From: Cyclobacteriaceae bacterium
GTDB taxonomy: Bacteria; Bacteroidota; Bacteroidia; Cytophagales; Cyclobacteriaceae
Assembly (NCBI GenBank): GCA_012033595.1
Contig: JAAUQL010000042.1
Location: 1-44,693 of the forward strand
Length of the DNA: 44,693 nucleotides
Direction of reading: 5' to 3'
Shown here: piece by piece, positions 27,049 to 37,334 of the stretch
Layout of the letters: every line of letters begins with the position of its first letter
Position numbering within the stretch: position 1 is the first letter of the stretch
The notes under the pieces: generated by a model
What the model saw: only the letters and a program-made list of their open reading frames with translations
What the model was told of the DNA's origin: nothing
Database searches by the model: none
Made by a program: the position numbers and the translations under genes

Positions 27049-28320
27049 CTAGATCAAATACTGAAAGAGTTCTGGTTGCTCATTGAGATATTCGGCCACA
27101 AAGCCATGTTGGTGCATACGTATGGTTAGTTGCTCAAAATCTTCGGGCCGTTGCAATTCTATGCCCACCAATGCAGGACCTTTTTCACGGCTGGTTTTTT
27201 TCCGGTATTCAAAATGGGTAATATCGTCATCGGGTCCCAATACTTTATCGACAAAGTCGCGCAATGCCCCGGAGCGTTGGGGAAACCGGATAATGAAGTA
27301 GTGTTTAAGCCCTTCAAACAAAAGTGACCGCTCTTTGATTTCTTCTGTTCGGGTTATATCGTTGTTGCCGCCGCTAACGATGCAAATCACATTTTTGCCT
27401 TTGATCTCCTCCGCATAGTAATCGAGTGCGGCAATGCTCAAGGCTCCGGCAGGTTCCACCACGATGGCATCAAAATTATAAAGCTCCAAAATTTTTGTGC
27501 AGATTTTGCCCTCTGCCACCAGCACCAGATCGTCAATTACTTTCCGGGCGATTTCAAAACAATAATCTCCAACCCGGCGCACGGCGGCGCCATCTACAAA
27601 CTTGTCTATTTCCTGCAACTCAATGACCGAGCCCTGATGCAATGAATCTTTCATGGCCGGTGCACCGGCAGGCTCCACCCCGATTATCCTGGTTTTGGGG
27701 CTTAGCTGCCTGATATAGCTGCCCACTCCTGAAATGAGGCCGCCTCCACCAATAGGTACAAAAATATAATCAATCGGGTCATTGATCTGCTCCAATATTT
27801 CCAAACCAACAGTTCCCTGACCTTCTATAATCTTTGGGTCGTCGAAAGGATGGATAAAAGTGTGCATATTTTGCCGGCATGCAAGCATGGCAGCAACAAA
27901 GGCATCGTCGTAGGTGTCGCCGACCAGAACCACCTCCACTTTGTCACCACCAAACATTTTCACCTGCTTAATTTTCTGTCGTGGTGTTGTGCTCGGCATA
28001 TAAATGATGCCGTTGATATCCAACATTTGGCAAGAATAAGCCACTCCCTGGGCGTGGTTGCCTGCACTGGCACAAATGATCCCCCTGGCCATCTGCTCCT
28101 GAGAAAGGCTTTTTATTTTGTTGTAGGCACCCCTGATTTTATATGACCTTACCGTTTGCAGGTCTTCGCGCTTTAAATGGATGTTACTCCTAAACTTGTC
28201 GGATAAACTCCTGTTTCGCTGAAGCGGTGTGGCTTTCAGAATGGCATTTAACGTTAGCCTGGCGGCCAATATATCTTCTACTTTTGGGTAATACGATTTT
28301 TTATCTTCTGACATACTCAT
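27049..28320 (-). CDS. ilvA: Threonine ammonia-lyase (threonine deaminase)
   Basis: This PLP enzyme converts L-threonine to 2-oxobutanoate and ammonia, the first step to isoleucine. The 423 residues show the PLP lysine in RSYKIRGAYNK, the SAGNHAQGVAYS motif, the glycine-rich phosphate loop PIGGGGLISGVG, and SGGNND near the end of the catalytic domain. A C-terminal domain (about residues 335-423, HYFIIRFPQRSGALRDFVDKVLG) resembles one ACT-type regulatory unit. The 423-residue length agrees with the single-ACT form rather than the double form of about 510. No other branched-chain biosynthesis gene is nearby. The gene stands alone on the minus strand. Confidence 0.95.
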   Translation of the reverse strand: MSMSEDKKSYYPKVEDILAARLTLNAILKATPLQRNRSLSDKFRSNIHLKREDLQTVRSYKIRGAYNKIKSLSQEQMARGIICASAGNHAQGVAYSCQMLDINGIIYMPSTTPRQKIKQVKMFGGDKVEVVLVGDTYDDAFVAAMLACRQNMHTFIHPFDDPKIIEGQGTVGLEILEQINDPIDYIFVPIGGGGLISGVGSYIRQLSPKTRIIGVEPAGAPAMKDSLHQGSVIELQEIDKFVDGAAVRRVGDYCFEIARKVIDDLVLVAEGKICTKILELYNFDAIVVEPAGALSIAALDYYAEEIKGKNVICIVSGGNNDITRTEEIKERSLLFEGLKHYFIIRFPQRSGALRDFVDKVLGPDDDITHFEYRKKTSREKGPALVGIELQRPEDFEQLTIRMHQHGFVAEYLNEQPELFQYLI

Positions 28321-28674
28321 TTTAAACCTTCATTGCTAGGTGTGCGACAAGCCAAAAATCGGCTTTATTACAGACTTGACGAAGGTTTTGCAAATCATTT
28401 TTTAAATGTCGAATGAAATGGCTGATGGCGGAAGTGGATATCAGCATCATTAGCCAAGTAGCTCCAAACACTACTGGGGAACTAAGCCAGGGCCAATGTG
28501 GTGAGCACTGGAAGGTCAATGGCCTTGAATTCTCTTTTCCTTTCAGGTGCCCCTATCGATAACTGAAGAATCACTGAGGCAGCAAGACATAAAAAAAAGA
28601 AGCAGGCAGGTGGATCAGGTGCAATTGATATTCAACAGTTAAATTTTTATACTTGCTAAGAATCTACCTTTCCC
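28321..28674. other. Gene-poor stretch between ilvA and the cupin
   Basis: 354 bases with no supported gene. The only notable open frame is a 65-codon one on the minus strand (28322-28519) with a hydrophobic middle and no recognisable domain, which may be chance or a degraded gene. I see no clear terminator or promoter. Confidence 0.5.
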
Positions 28675-29037
28675 ATGAAAAACTATATCAAAGAAGATGA
28701 TCCCTTTATCGTGCCCACCAGCGATATGAAATTGATAGAGGAACATTTTGGCAACGCCAGCAACAAGTACGACAAGTGCAGCATAGCTCGTATGGAAGTG
28801 CCACCACGTTGGAAAGAACCGGTGCAGGTGCCCGAGTTTGATGAGTTTACGCTAATGGTAAAAGGCAAAAAGGTAGTGACCATAGATGGTGAAAAAGTGG
28901 AATTGTCGGCAGGTCAAAGCCTGTTGGTGAAAAAGGGCGCACATGTGCAATATTCCAATCCTTACGATTCTCCTGCGGTGTATTGGTCGGTGTGCTTACC
29001 TCCATTTTCGCTCGATATTGTACACCGGCTTGGCTGA
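28675..29037 (+). CDS. Small cupin-fold protein
   Basis: The 120-residue protein consists mostly of one beta-barrel of cupin type: EVPPRWKEPVQVPEFDEFTLMVKGK, then KVELSAGQSLLVKKGAHVQYSNP. The pattern matches the two cupin motifs, with Glu in the first and His in the second. It has no signal peptide or other domain. Single-domain cupins bind small ligands or metals; the substrate cannot be told. It sits alone between ilvA and the YcxB-like gene. Confidence 0.82.
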   Translation: MKNYIKEDDPFIVPTSDMKLIEEHFGNASNKYDKCSIARMEVPPRWKEPVQVPEFDEFTLMVKGKKVVTIDGEKVELSAGQSLLVKKGAHVQYSNPYDSPAVYWSVCLPPFSLDIVHRLG

Positions 29038-29115
29038 GCGATCGTAGTGCGCAGCACTGAAAAATACTAATGCATACTGGTGTAGTTCCTTTCCGGAATA
29101 CGCCAATGGCCGCTT

Positions 29116-29589
29116 TCACTTTATATAATCTTTTCTTTTTAATATGGTCTCAGTGAATTTGCGTTCATTTTCTGAGTTAAAGATTTTGAAGGGAAGATAA
29201 ATTAGCTGCACTTTCGACATCCACAGCACAAAGCCGTCTTTCTTTTTGTCTGCACGTTTTATTTGTTCCCATTTAATGGGCATACCCTGCTTGGTGTTGA
29301 GCTTGATGAGGATTTGCTGACTGGTGATTTCGTAGCTTAATCGCTCAAACAGCACCTTGCCCTGCTCCAATTGGGTGATACCGGCAAACTGGATGAGCCA
29401 AAACAATACATATAAGGTATAGGCAATAAGTGCACCGGTGATCCACCAATGAGACCATATGATGAGGGAGCCCGCCATGATGGCAACAGCGATAAGGGCC
29501 ACCCACCATTGCTGCCTGAGCACCGCAGGAAGGGCAATTTTGATATATTTTCCTGTTTCCAGTTTATATTTTTTTGTCTTTACAAGCAT
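29116..29589 (-). CDS. YcxB-like membrane protein
   Basis: The 157-residue protein has a short N-terminal strand region (TKKYKLETGKYIKIA), two close membrane helices (about residues 27-67), and a C-terminal soluble domain (FERLSYEITSQQILIKLNTKQG, MPIKWEQIKRADKKKDGFVLWM). This layout is typical of YcxB-family proteins, where the C-terminal part is a small PH-like fold. The function is unknown. A TAAATTTG box (29611-29618, read on the minus strand) precedes the start by 21 bp. Confidence 0.75.
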   Translation of the reverse strand: MLVKTKKYKLETGKYIKIALPAVLRQQWWVALIAVAIMAGSLIIWSHWWITGALIAYTLYVLFWLIQFAGITQLEQGKVLFERLSYEITSQQILIKLNTKQGMPIKWEQIKRADKKKDGFVLWMSKVQLIYLPFKIFNSENERKFTETILKRKDYIK

Positions 29590-29610
29590 CTTATTGTCCG
29601 ATTAGGGGCG

Positions 29611-29618
29611 CAAATTTA
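29611..29618 (-). promoter_or_regulatory. Possible -7 promoter box upstream of the YcxB-like gene
   Basis: Read on the minus strand this is TAAATTTG, an exact match to TAnnTTTG, 21 bp before the start codon. No clear TTTG lies at the -33 position. Confidence 0.35.
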
Positions 29619-29623
29619 GAAAA

Positions 29624-30490
29624 TTATTTATCAATCTCAGCTTTTAAACTCATATCGAGGCTTTTCACCGAATGGGTTAGCGCGCCAACTGAGATAAAAT
29701 CAACTCCGGTGTGTGCCATGGCCAGGAGGTTGCTTTCGGTAATGCCGCCAGAAGCTTCGGTTTGCATCTTGCCACCGATCAGGCGCACAGCCTCTTTCAT
29801 GGTTTCCGTATCCATATTGTCCAGCATCACAATTTCCGCTCCACCGCAGGAGAGCACCTGCCGCACCTCGTCAAGCGATCGGGTTTCAATCTCTATTTTC
29901 AGTTTTTTACCGGTTCTTTTCAGATATTCATTGGCCGATTTCAGTGCTGCCGCAATACCTCCGGCGTAGTCCACATGGTTGTCTTTGAGCATGATCATGT
30001 CATAGAGCGCGAATCGATGGTTGGTACCACCGCCTATCACCACGGCCCATTTTTCGAGCGGCCTCAGGTTGGGGGTGGTTTTGCGAGTGTCCAGTATTTT
30101 GGTTTGGGTGCCTTCGAGCAGACTACCCAGGTAGTGGGTATAGGTGGCAATCCCGCTCATACGCTGCATGCAGTTGAGCACCAGGCGCTCGGCAGAAAGT
30201 ATGGAGCGTACCGGACCGCGGACTTCGAAGGCGACATCTCCGGAGGCAACAGCCCGGCCATCGACGGCATGCAGATCCACCTTCAGCGTGGGGTCGATAT
30301 GTTCAAATATATCCAAGGCCAGCTCAATGCCGGCAATGATGCCATTTTGCTTGATTTTTAGCCTTGCTTTGCCCGTCAAATGCTCGGGGATGGTGGAAAG
30401 GGTAGAGTGGTCGCCTTCGCCGATATCCTCGGCAATGGCCTGGCCGATAAAGGCCTTCAGGTATTCTTTATTTACGTATGCTGGTCTCAC
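29624..30490 (-). CDS. nadC: Nicotinate-nucleotide pyrophosphorylase (carboxylating)
   Basis: NadC (quinolinate phosphoribosyltransferase) makes nicotinate mononucleotide from quinolinate and PRPP in de novo NAD synthesis. The 288-residue length is normal. Landmarks are AEDIGEGDHST near the start, the AERLVLNCMQRMSGIAT helix, ILDTRKTTPNLRPLEKWAV, GGGTNHRFALYDMIMLKDNH, and EIETRSLDEVRQVL with the last phosphate-binding strand EASGGI. The start codon is GTG at 30490. No nadA or nadB genes lie in the window. The next gene downstream on this strand, YcxB-like, is 34 bp away. Confidence 0.96.
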   Translation of the reverse strand: MRPAYVNKEYLKAFIGQAIAEDIGEGDHSTLSTIPEHLTGKARLKIKQNGIIAGIELALDIFEHIDPTLKVDLHAVDGRAVASGDVAFEVRGPVRSILSAERLVLNCMQRMSGIATYTHYLGSLLEGTQTKILDTRKTTPNLRPLEKWAVVIGGGTNHRFALYDMIMLKDNHVDYAGGIAAALKSANEYLKRTGKKLKIEIETRSLDEVRQVLSCGGAEIVMLDNMDTETMKEAVRLIGGKMQTEASGGITESNLLAMAHTGVDFISVGALTHSVKSLDMSLKAEIDK

Positions 30491-30763
30491 GCTGCAAAAA
30501 TATAAATTTTGCTTGTAGCCAGGTAAAAATAGCCGGGCAATCTTTTGACATTAATTTAGGTAGTGAGTGAATGAGAGCGGATGAATTTTCAAGGCTTAGC
30601 AAGTGATTTTTCCGGGTTAAATGGCTCCGGATGCTACGATTGCACAATATGATAACTCATACTCTATCATAAATAAAGCGTGCGCCAGTCCTGCCAGTCA
30701 TGCAAATATCCCATCGACGATTTCCCGCCAAAGCAACCATAATCATCCAGAACTACAGCCTAA

Positions 30764-33016
30764 TTACTTTCCGCCTGGCGGGGTATGCTCGGTAAGGTAG
30801 CGGTACAGCAGGTGGTACAAATGCAGTGTGGTACTGCTGCCTTCGTTGATGCTGTGAGAGCGGTTGGGATAAATCATGAGGTCAAACTGCTTACCTCGAG
30901 CAACCAACTCATTGATCAGTGCTTCGGCATTCTGATAGTGTACATTATCATCTCCCGTGCCGTGGATGTAGAGCAGGTTTCCCTCCAGGTTTTTGGCGTA
31001 GCTTATGGGCGATCCTTCCACATAGTCCGCCTCGGTTTCCCATGGTACACCCATGTAGCGTTCCTGATAGATATTGTCATAATACAACTGATTGGCTACC
31101 GCCGCCACTGCCATACCGGTCTGGTAGATTTCCGGATATCGGAATAGCAGGTTGAGTGTCATGCTGCCGCCACCACTCCATCCCCATACGGCAGTGCGAC
31201 CTGAGTCTATAAATTTCCATTTGAGGATTTCTTTGGTAGCCATGGCCTGGTCGCGGGAGTTGATCACCCCTATTTTGCGATAGATACTCTTACGCCATTC
31301 GCGTCCTTTAAGGGTAGGTGTGCCGCGGTTGTCCATGGTGATGACGATATATCCTTGCTGTGCCACATAAAATTCCCACAGACCTTCCCAAGAATTTACC
31401 GCCGTTTGCCCCCAGGGCTCACCATACACATGAAAAAGCACCGGATATTTTTTACTTGCGTCAAAGTTTGCCGGTTTTATCATCCTGCCGTCCATCTCTA
31501 TACCATCGGCAGTGGTCACCTTAAAGAACTCGCCCTTGGGCAAATTATAATCCTTCAGTTTGGTCTTTAATGCTTCATTGTCCACAAATTCATTTATTGC
31601 CACATGAGATGGCAAGGCTACCAGCGTGTAGGAATCAGGGGTGTTGATGCTGGAAAAATTATGGATGGCGTATTTGCCGTCAGGCGAAAAATCGTACAAG
31701 TTGATGCCGGCAAACTGTGATGGGGTGAGCCTTTCCACTTTGCTGTCTTTTTTCATCGATAGCCTGTACAGGAAGCGCCGTGTGGCATTGTCGGGAGAAG
31801 CATTGAAATACAAATAGCCATTTTTATCATCTACATGGTAAATAGTAGCAATGTCGTAGTCACCGGGAGTGAGCAGTTGGGCCTTGCCACCATCAAGGCT
31901 TACCTTATAGGCATGTCTCCAGCCATCTTTTTCGCTGAGCAGCATAAAGGCCTTGCCATTGTCCAGCATGTGCAGGTCGTCCACACCACGTTGCATGCTC
32001 AGATCTACGCCAAATATTTCTATCCAGGCCTTTTCTTTTTCTTCATAAACCACGTTTGACTCGCCGGTGGAGACATCGCATTTGAATATCTTCCACTCAT
32101 TTTGCTTCCGATTCAGTTGCTGCACCAGCAGCTTGCTACGGCCATCGACCCATTGCATTCGAGGCAGATAATGCTGCTTGCTATCTCCCGGAATTTTCAT
32201 CCATATTGTTTCCTTCGTAGCTACCTCCACCACACCGATTTTGGCCGACGATGGATCTTGCCCCACTTTCGGATACTGCACCGGAATGGTAAATGAATAG
32301 AGCGAATCGGTATTGTTGATCATCAGAAAGTCCCTGATGCCCGTGGCGTCGATTTGCCAAAAGGCTATTTTACTGCCGTCATGACTCCATCTAAACCCAT
32401 CGCGACAGCTAAAATCTTCTTCATAAGCCCAGTCGAAAGTGCCGTTGATCACATCCTGGGTGCCATCAAATGTCAATTGGGTAATCTCACCCGTCACGAA
32501 ATCTTCGACATACAAGTTGTTTTGGCACACATAGGCCACATGACGGTTGTCGGGAGAGAATTTGGCAAACATTAGGCTTGATGCGGGTAAACTTTTGCCA
32601 ATTTGCCTGAGCGACTTATCAGTCACATCATATACCCAATAGTCACCGCGGGTATTTTGACGCCAAACACGCCGGCTATTGGTAAAGATCATAAGCCTGG
32701 TTTCGTCTGGCGACCAGGAGTAGCTTTCTATATTTATAGGAGAGTGATGGCCTTTTGGCAAAAGGGCTTCCCCGCCTGCCATAGTTTGCCACGCGCCCGA
32801 AAGGATGGGATAGAACAAAAGTTCATTTCCTTCATCCCCTATAAAAACCGCCGTAAAACCAGTCTTTTTGCTCAGCCATTGGATTTCGCCCAAGGATTCG
32901 GCAGATAATTCACCTGAAAAAATCTGATCTATAGTCAGCCTTTGAGGTGTTTGCGTCCGAGCCGCATAACCAACAAACAGCAAAAATGCCACACAACAAA
33001 ACAATCTTTTCATCAT
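30764..33016 (-). CDS. S9 family dipeptidyl-peptidase IV
   Basis: DPP IV enzymes release X-Pro dipeptides from peptide N-termini, usually in the periplasm of Bacteroidota. The ATG at 33016 is chosen because it begins a normal signal peptide (MMKRLFCCVAFLLFVGYA); an earlier in-frame start at 33040 adds eight residues. The beta-propeller fills residues ~40-480 and the hydrolase domain carries the nucleophile in VWGWSGGGSM, Asp in IHGTGDDNVHYQN and His in PNRSHSIN. The propeller also holds the WAYEEDFSCRDGFRWS segment, with the EE pair that grips the substrate N-terminus. It is complete at about 750 residues and is a paralogue of the fragment at 1-306. Confidence 0.92.
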   Translation of the reverse strand: MMKRLFCCVAFLLFVGYAARTQTPQRLTIDQIFSGELSAESLGEIQWLSKKTGFTAVFIGDEGNELLFYPILSGAWQTMAGGEALLPKGHHSPINIESYSWSPDETRLMIFTNSRRVWRQNTRGDYWVYDVTDKSLRQIGKSLPASSLMFAKFSPDNRHVAYVCQNNLYVEDFVTGEITQLTFDGTQDVINGTFDWAYEEDFSCRDGFRWSHDGSKIAFWQIDATGIRDFLMINNTDSLYSFTIPVQYPKVGQDPSSAKIGVVEVATKETIWMKIPGDSKQHYLPRMQWVDGRSKLLVQQLNRKQNEWKIFKCDVSTGESNVVYEEKEKAWIEIFGVDLSMQRGVDDLHMLDNGKAFMLLSEKDGWRHAYKVSLDGGKAQLLTPGDYDIATIYHVDDKNGYLYFNASPDNATRRFLYRLSMKKDSKVERLTPSQFAGINLYDFSPDGKYAIHNFSSINTPDSYTLVALPSHVAINEFVDNEALKTKLKDYNLPKGEFFKVTTADGIEMDGRMIKPANFDASKKYPVLFHVYGEPWGQTAVNSWEGLWEFYVAQQGYIVITMDNRGTPTLKGREWRKSIYRKIGVINSRDQAMATKEILKWKFIDSGRTAVWGWSGGGSMTLNLLFRYPEIYQTGMAVAAVANQLYYDNIYQERYMGVPWETEADYVEGSPISYAKNLEGNLLYIHGTGDDNVHYQNAEALINELVARGKQFDLMIYPNRSHSINEGSSTTLHLYHLLYRYLTEHTPPGGK

Positions 33017-33130
33017 CGAATATCTTATATCAACAGGCAAAAATAAGCTGGTTTTGAAAAAATACTATGGCAAATCCATACACTATTTTTTGGCTGTAGC
33101 CAAAGCTGTCGGCTTATTTCCCGAAAGGGC

Positions 33131-33175
33131 AAAAAAAATGCCTTCCTGCAATAGAAGACATTTTGTCTTTAGGCA
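33131..33175 (-). terminator. Likely terminator of the nrdB-nrdA operon
   Basis: Read on the minus strand, a hairpin with outer stem TGCCT/AGGCA and inner stem AAGACA/TGTCTT is followed by eight T (33131-33138 on the plus strand are A). It lies 13-57 bp after the nrdA stop. Confidence 0.7.
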
Positions 33176-33187
33176 GGCCGACTCAGA

Positions 33188-35553
33188 TTAGCTGCCACAA
33201 ACCAGGCAATCGTCCGGATTGTCCAGCGAACAGGCCATGTCAGCCTGGTGTTGCGTTTTCAAATCCTCCGCTGCGGGTTGTTCCTGCCGGCTTTTTTGCA
33301 CCGTAAATTTGATGGCATCTGCCGCAGCCTTGGTGCGGAGGTAGTACATGCCTGTTTTCAGTCCCTTTTTCCAGGCGTAAAAATGCATCGAGGTCAGCTT
33401 GCCAAAGTTGGGGTCTTGCAGGTGTATATTCATGCTTTGGCTTTGGCAGATATAGGCTCCGCGATCGGCTGCCATATCGATCACCGACCTTTGCGAAATC
33501 TCCCACACAGTTTTGTACAGTTCTTTCAGTTCTCTGGGGATTTCGGCAATTTGCTGTATCGACCCATTGGCTTCTATCAGCTTGTTTTTCATGCCATCGT
33601 TCCAAATGCCCAGGCTGATCAGGTCGTTGAGGAGGTATTTGTTCACGACAATAAATTCCCCGCTCAGTGTCCTGCGGGTATAGATATTGGAGGTGAAAGG
33701 CTCGAAACATTCATTGTTGCCGAGTATTTGTGAAGTAGAAGCGGTGGGCATGGGAGCCAGCAGCAGAGAGTTGCGCACACCATGTTTCTTCACTTCCTTT
33801 TTCAATTCTGTCCAATTCCATCGACCAGAATCTGGCGTAACACCCCACATGTCGAATTGAAAAATGCCCTTGGAAACCGGCGAACCGGCAAAACTCTCGT
33901 ATGGTCCATCTACCATTGCCAGGTCTTTGGACGCCGTGATGGCGGCAAAGTAAATGGTCTCAAAAATTTCAGTGTTCAGGCGACGGCTCTGCGGCGAGTC
34001 AAAAGGTAATCGGAGCATGCAAAAAGCATCGGCAAGGCCTTGCACGCCAATGCCAATAGGCCGGTGGCGCATGTTGGAGTTTTTCGCTTCTATTACCGGA
34101 TAGTAATTGACGTCGATGACTCTGTTTAGGTTTTTGGTGACCGTGTAGGCAATCTCATACAATTTCTGATGGTCAAATTGGCCATCGATCACAAATTTGC
34201 TCAGCGCAATTGAGGCGAGGTTGCACACGGCCACCTCGTCTTTGGAGGTGTACTCCATTATCTCTGTACAGAGGTTACTCGACTTTATGGTTCCGAGATT
34301 TTTCTGGTTAGATTTTTTGTTTGCGGCGTCTTTATACAAGATGTAGGGCACCCCGGTTTCTATCTGTGCCTCCAGTATTTCAAACCACAAGTCCTGGGCT
34401 TTCACCACCTTTCGAGCCCTGCCTTCACTCTCGTATTTGGTATAGAGCTTTTCGAATTCATCTCCGTAGCAGTCGTGCAGGCCGGGGGCTTCATTGGGGC
34501 AAAATAGCGACCAGTTGTCATTATTTTCTACCCTTTTCATAAACAAGTCCGAAATCCACATGGCGTAGAACAAGTCTCGGGCGCGCATTTCTTCTTTGCC
34601 GTGGTTCTTTTTCAATTCCAGAAAGTCAAACACATCGGCATGCCAGGGCTCCAGATAAATGGCAAAGCTGCCTTTGCGCTTGCCCCCGCCCTGATCTACA
34701 TAGCGGGCTGTCATATCAAAATTGCGCAACATCGGCACTATGCCATTGGACGTGCCGTTGGTGCCTTTGATATAGGAGCCCTTGGCACGAACCTGATGGA
34801 TGCTGAGCCCTATGCCTCCGGCAGATTGCGATATTTTGGCACATTGCTTCAGTGTGTCATAGATGCCGTCGATGCTGTCTTCTTTCATGGTGAGCAAAAA
34901 GCACGATGAAAGTTGTGGCTTGGGCGTGCCAGCGTTGAACAAGGTGGGGGTAGCATGGGTAAACCACTTCTCCGACATGAGATTGTAGGTATGAATGGCC
35001 GCTTCGATATCATCCATGTGAATGCCAATAGCCACACGCATGAGCATATGCTGCGGTCTTTCCACCACTTTCCCATCCAATTTCATCAGGTAAGAGCGCT
35101 CCAGGGTCTTAAAACCAAAATAGTCGTAATTGAAATCGCGGTCGTAGATGATCGATGAGTCGAGTGTGGCTGCGTGTGCTTTGATGGTGCCGTAGGCCTC
35201 TTTGGAAATCAGCGCTGCATTTTCCCCGGTTTTAGGATCTGTGTAGGTATAGAGCCGCTTCATGGTGTTGGAAAAAGACTTCGATGTGGTCTTGTGCAGA
35301 TTGGAAACCGCAATACGGGCTGCCAGTTTCGCATAGTCCGGATGGGCAGTGGTGAGGCTGGCGGACGTCTCGGCGGCCAGGTTGTCGAGCTCTTGCGTGG
35401 TCACACCATCGTACAAACCATTGATTACCTTTTGGCAACTTCGATCGGCTCGATATATTTGAGGTCGAGGCCGTAGCACAGTTTTTCTATTCTGGCCGTG
35501 ATTTTATCAAATTTGACCGATTCTCTTCTGCCGTCTCTTTTTAATACTAGCAT
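33188..35553 (-). CDS. nrdA: Ribonucleoside-diphosphate reductase, alpha subunit (class I; one missing base)
   Basis: NrdA reduces ribonucleotides to deoxyribonucleotides together with NrdB. The true start is ATG at 35553 ([18 protein letters not shown]), opening an ATP-cone domain. After about 41 residues the raw frame fails at AKR; adding one A (T run 35430-35433 on the plus strand) gives [18 protein letters not shown] and about 788 residues in all. Other landmarks are [60 protein letters not shown] and the C-terminal redox tail ending CLVCGS. A false start at 35479 would lose most of the ATP cone. It lies 35 bp after nrdB. Confidence 0.94.
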
Positions 35554-35588
35554 TTCTGGTTTTGTTAATTGCTTGTGAATTTAAATTT

Positions 35589-36593
35589 TTAAAAATCTTC
35601 GTCGAGCGAAAATCGGGGTGAATCAGATTCTTCATTTTGCATCACCCCTGCTTTTTGATATTCCGCCACCCGCTTTTCAAAGAAATTGGTCTTGCCTTGC
35701 AGCGAAATCATCTCCATAAAGTCGAATGGATTGAGGGCGCCATACACCCGGTCACAGCCCAGCTCTTGCAGCAACCTGTCTGCAACAAACTCAATGTACT
35801 GGCACATGAGGTCGGCGTTCATTCCGATCAGCCTTACCGGTAACGCTTCGGTTACAAATTCCTTTTCCAATTTTACCGCTTCTTTTATAATCTCCTGTAC
35901 CACCGTCTTGGGCAACTGATGGTTCAGATGCTTGTTGTACAGCAGGCAGGCAAAGTCACAGTGAAGCCCTTCATCGCGCGAGATCAGTTCGTTAGAGAAG
36001 GTAAGGCCGGGCATTAGTCCCCTTTTTTTCAACCAAAAAATCGAACAAAAGCTTCCACTGAAAAATATGCCCTCCACGGCGGCAAAAGCAATGAGCCGTT
36101 CCTGAAAACTGCCATTGTCTATCCAACGAAGCGCCCATTCGGCTTTTTTCTTCACCAGATCCATGGTGTCGATGGCATGGAGCAATTTGTTTTTTTCTGC
36201 CGGGTCTTTGATGTAGGTGTCTATCAGCAGCGAATAGGTTTCGGAGTGTACATTTTCCATGGCTATCTGAAAACCATAGAAAAACTTGGCCTCGGTGTAC
36301 TGCACTTCCGCCACAAAGTTTTCGGCCAGATTCTCGTTTACGATGCCATCGCTTGCAGCAAAAAAGGCCAGCACATGCGAGATAAAATGCCGCTCCCCGT
36401 CGTTCAGGTTTTCCCAATCTTTCAGGTCCTGCCCCAGGTCTATCTCTTCGGCAGTCCAGAAACTCGCCTCTGCTTTTTTATAAAATTCCCAAATATCATT
36501 GTGTTGAATGGGAAACAGCACAAATCGGTCTTTATTCTCTTTTAATATTGGTTCGGTTTCTTCAATCACTTTATTTCTTTTTTCTTTTATCAA
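35589..36593 (-). CDS. nrdB: Ribonucleoside-diphosphate reductase, beta subunit (class I)
   Basis: The small subunit holds the di-iron centre and the tyrosyl radical used by NrdA. The 334 residues contain ligand-rich helices: [16 protein letters not shown], the [18 protein letters not shown] helix, the [12 protein letters not shown] segment with the radical Tyr, and [15 protein letters not shown] with Glu and His ligands. The C-terminus RFSLDEDF matches the conserved peptide that docks to NrdA. The sequence is of the eukaryote-like R2 branch common in Bacteroidota. The start is TTG at 36593. It is the first gene of the nrdB-nrdA operon. Confidence 0.96.
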   Translation of the reverse strand: MIKEKRNKVIEETEPILKENKDRFVLFPIQHNDIWEFYKKAEASFWTAEEIDLGQDLKDWENLNDGERHFISHVLAFFAASDGIVNENLAENFVAEVQYTEAKFFYGFQIAMENVHSETYSLLIDTYIKDPAEKNKLLHAIDTMDLVKKKAEWALRWIDNGSFQERLIAFAAVEGIFFSGSFCSIFWLKKRGLMPGLTFSNELISRDEGLHCDFACLLYNKHLNHQLPKTVVQEIIKEAVKLEKEFVTEALPVRLIGMNADLMCQYIEFVADRLLQELGCDRVYGALNPFDFMEMISLQGKTNFFEKRVAEYQKAGVMQNEESDSPRFSLDEDF

Positions 36594-37246
36594 TAAAATT
36601 ACACCATCACAGGGGCGGGGTCATTTCAATAAATGTCCTGCCCAAGGATGTTGTTTAGCTAAGCCTTTAAAATATTGAAAAGTAAGAGACTGAAAAGTCT
36701 GGTAGGATTAAAAAATGGTTAAGGCGCGATTCCCCAAATATGATCAAAACCACAAGTAAAATCAAGGAGAGCAGAGCAAGGCAAATGAGCACGCAGACCA
36801 GGTAAAGATCATAAGATTTTGAGGGGCAAGCATTTAATAATGATTTTGCCAAGCAAAGCTTAAAAAGAAAAAGACAGAAATATTTATCCACAGCTTAGCG
36901 GCACCAAAATCCCGATAGGGTAATTTTGACCGGGGTGGTTTTTATCAGCGCTTAATTGTCTTAGCGGCTGGAGTGCCGGGCTCTATTTTTGGCGCTAAAC
37001 AAATTCACCGAATGGCCGAAAAAAACTGGGATATAATTCAAAGCTAATGCTCCATTTGGCTCTTGTGCAGTCATCCCTCCATTCTGGCAGATTGACATTC
37101 CATTCGTACACAGGATAAGGAAAATGAATCTTGATGGTCTTTGGCGGGTCGGGAAAGCAAAGCATGCAGTCGAGGCCAATATATGTGTAAGAGATGGGCG
37201 ATGGGCGCATCCATTATTCTTTAAAGTGCTTCAAAAACCAAAATAT

Positions 37247-37266
37247 ATAGTATGCATGCATACTAT
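37247..37266. repeat. 20-bp perfect palindrome
   Basis: The left half ATAGTATGCA (37247-37256) is exactly mirrored by TGCATACTAT (37257-37266), with no loop. A perfect two-fold symmetric site of this size could be an operator for a dimeric regulator. It is not a transcription terminator because there is no loop and no T run. Confidence 0.75.
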
Positions 37267-37334
37267 TATGTAAAAAAATTGCGTACTTAGTTTTGTTATG
37301 TGTGCAAAAACGGCTCGATAAAAAGGGAAGGACA

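Noticed and set aside
28322-28519. A 65-codon minus-strand open frame after ilvA
   Set aside because: It has no recognisable domain, only a hydrophobic middle, and no convincing start signal; it is left as unexplained sequence.
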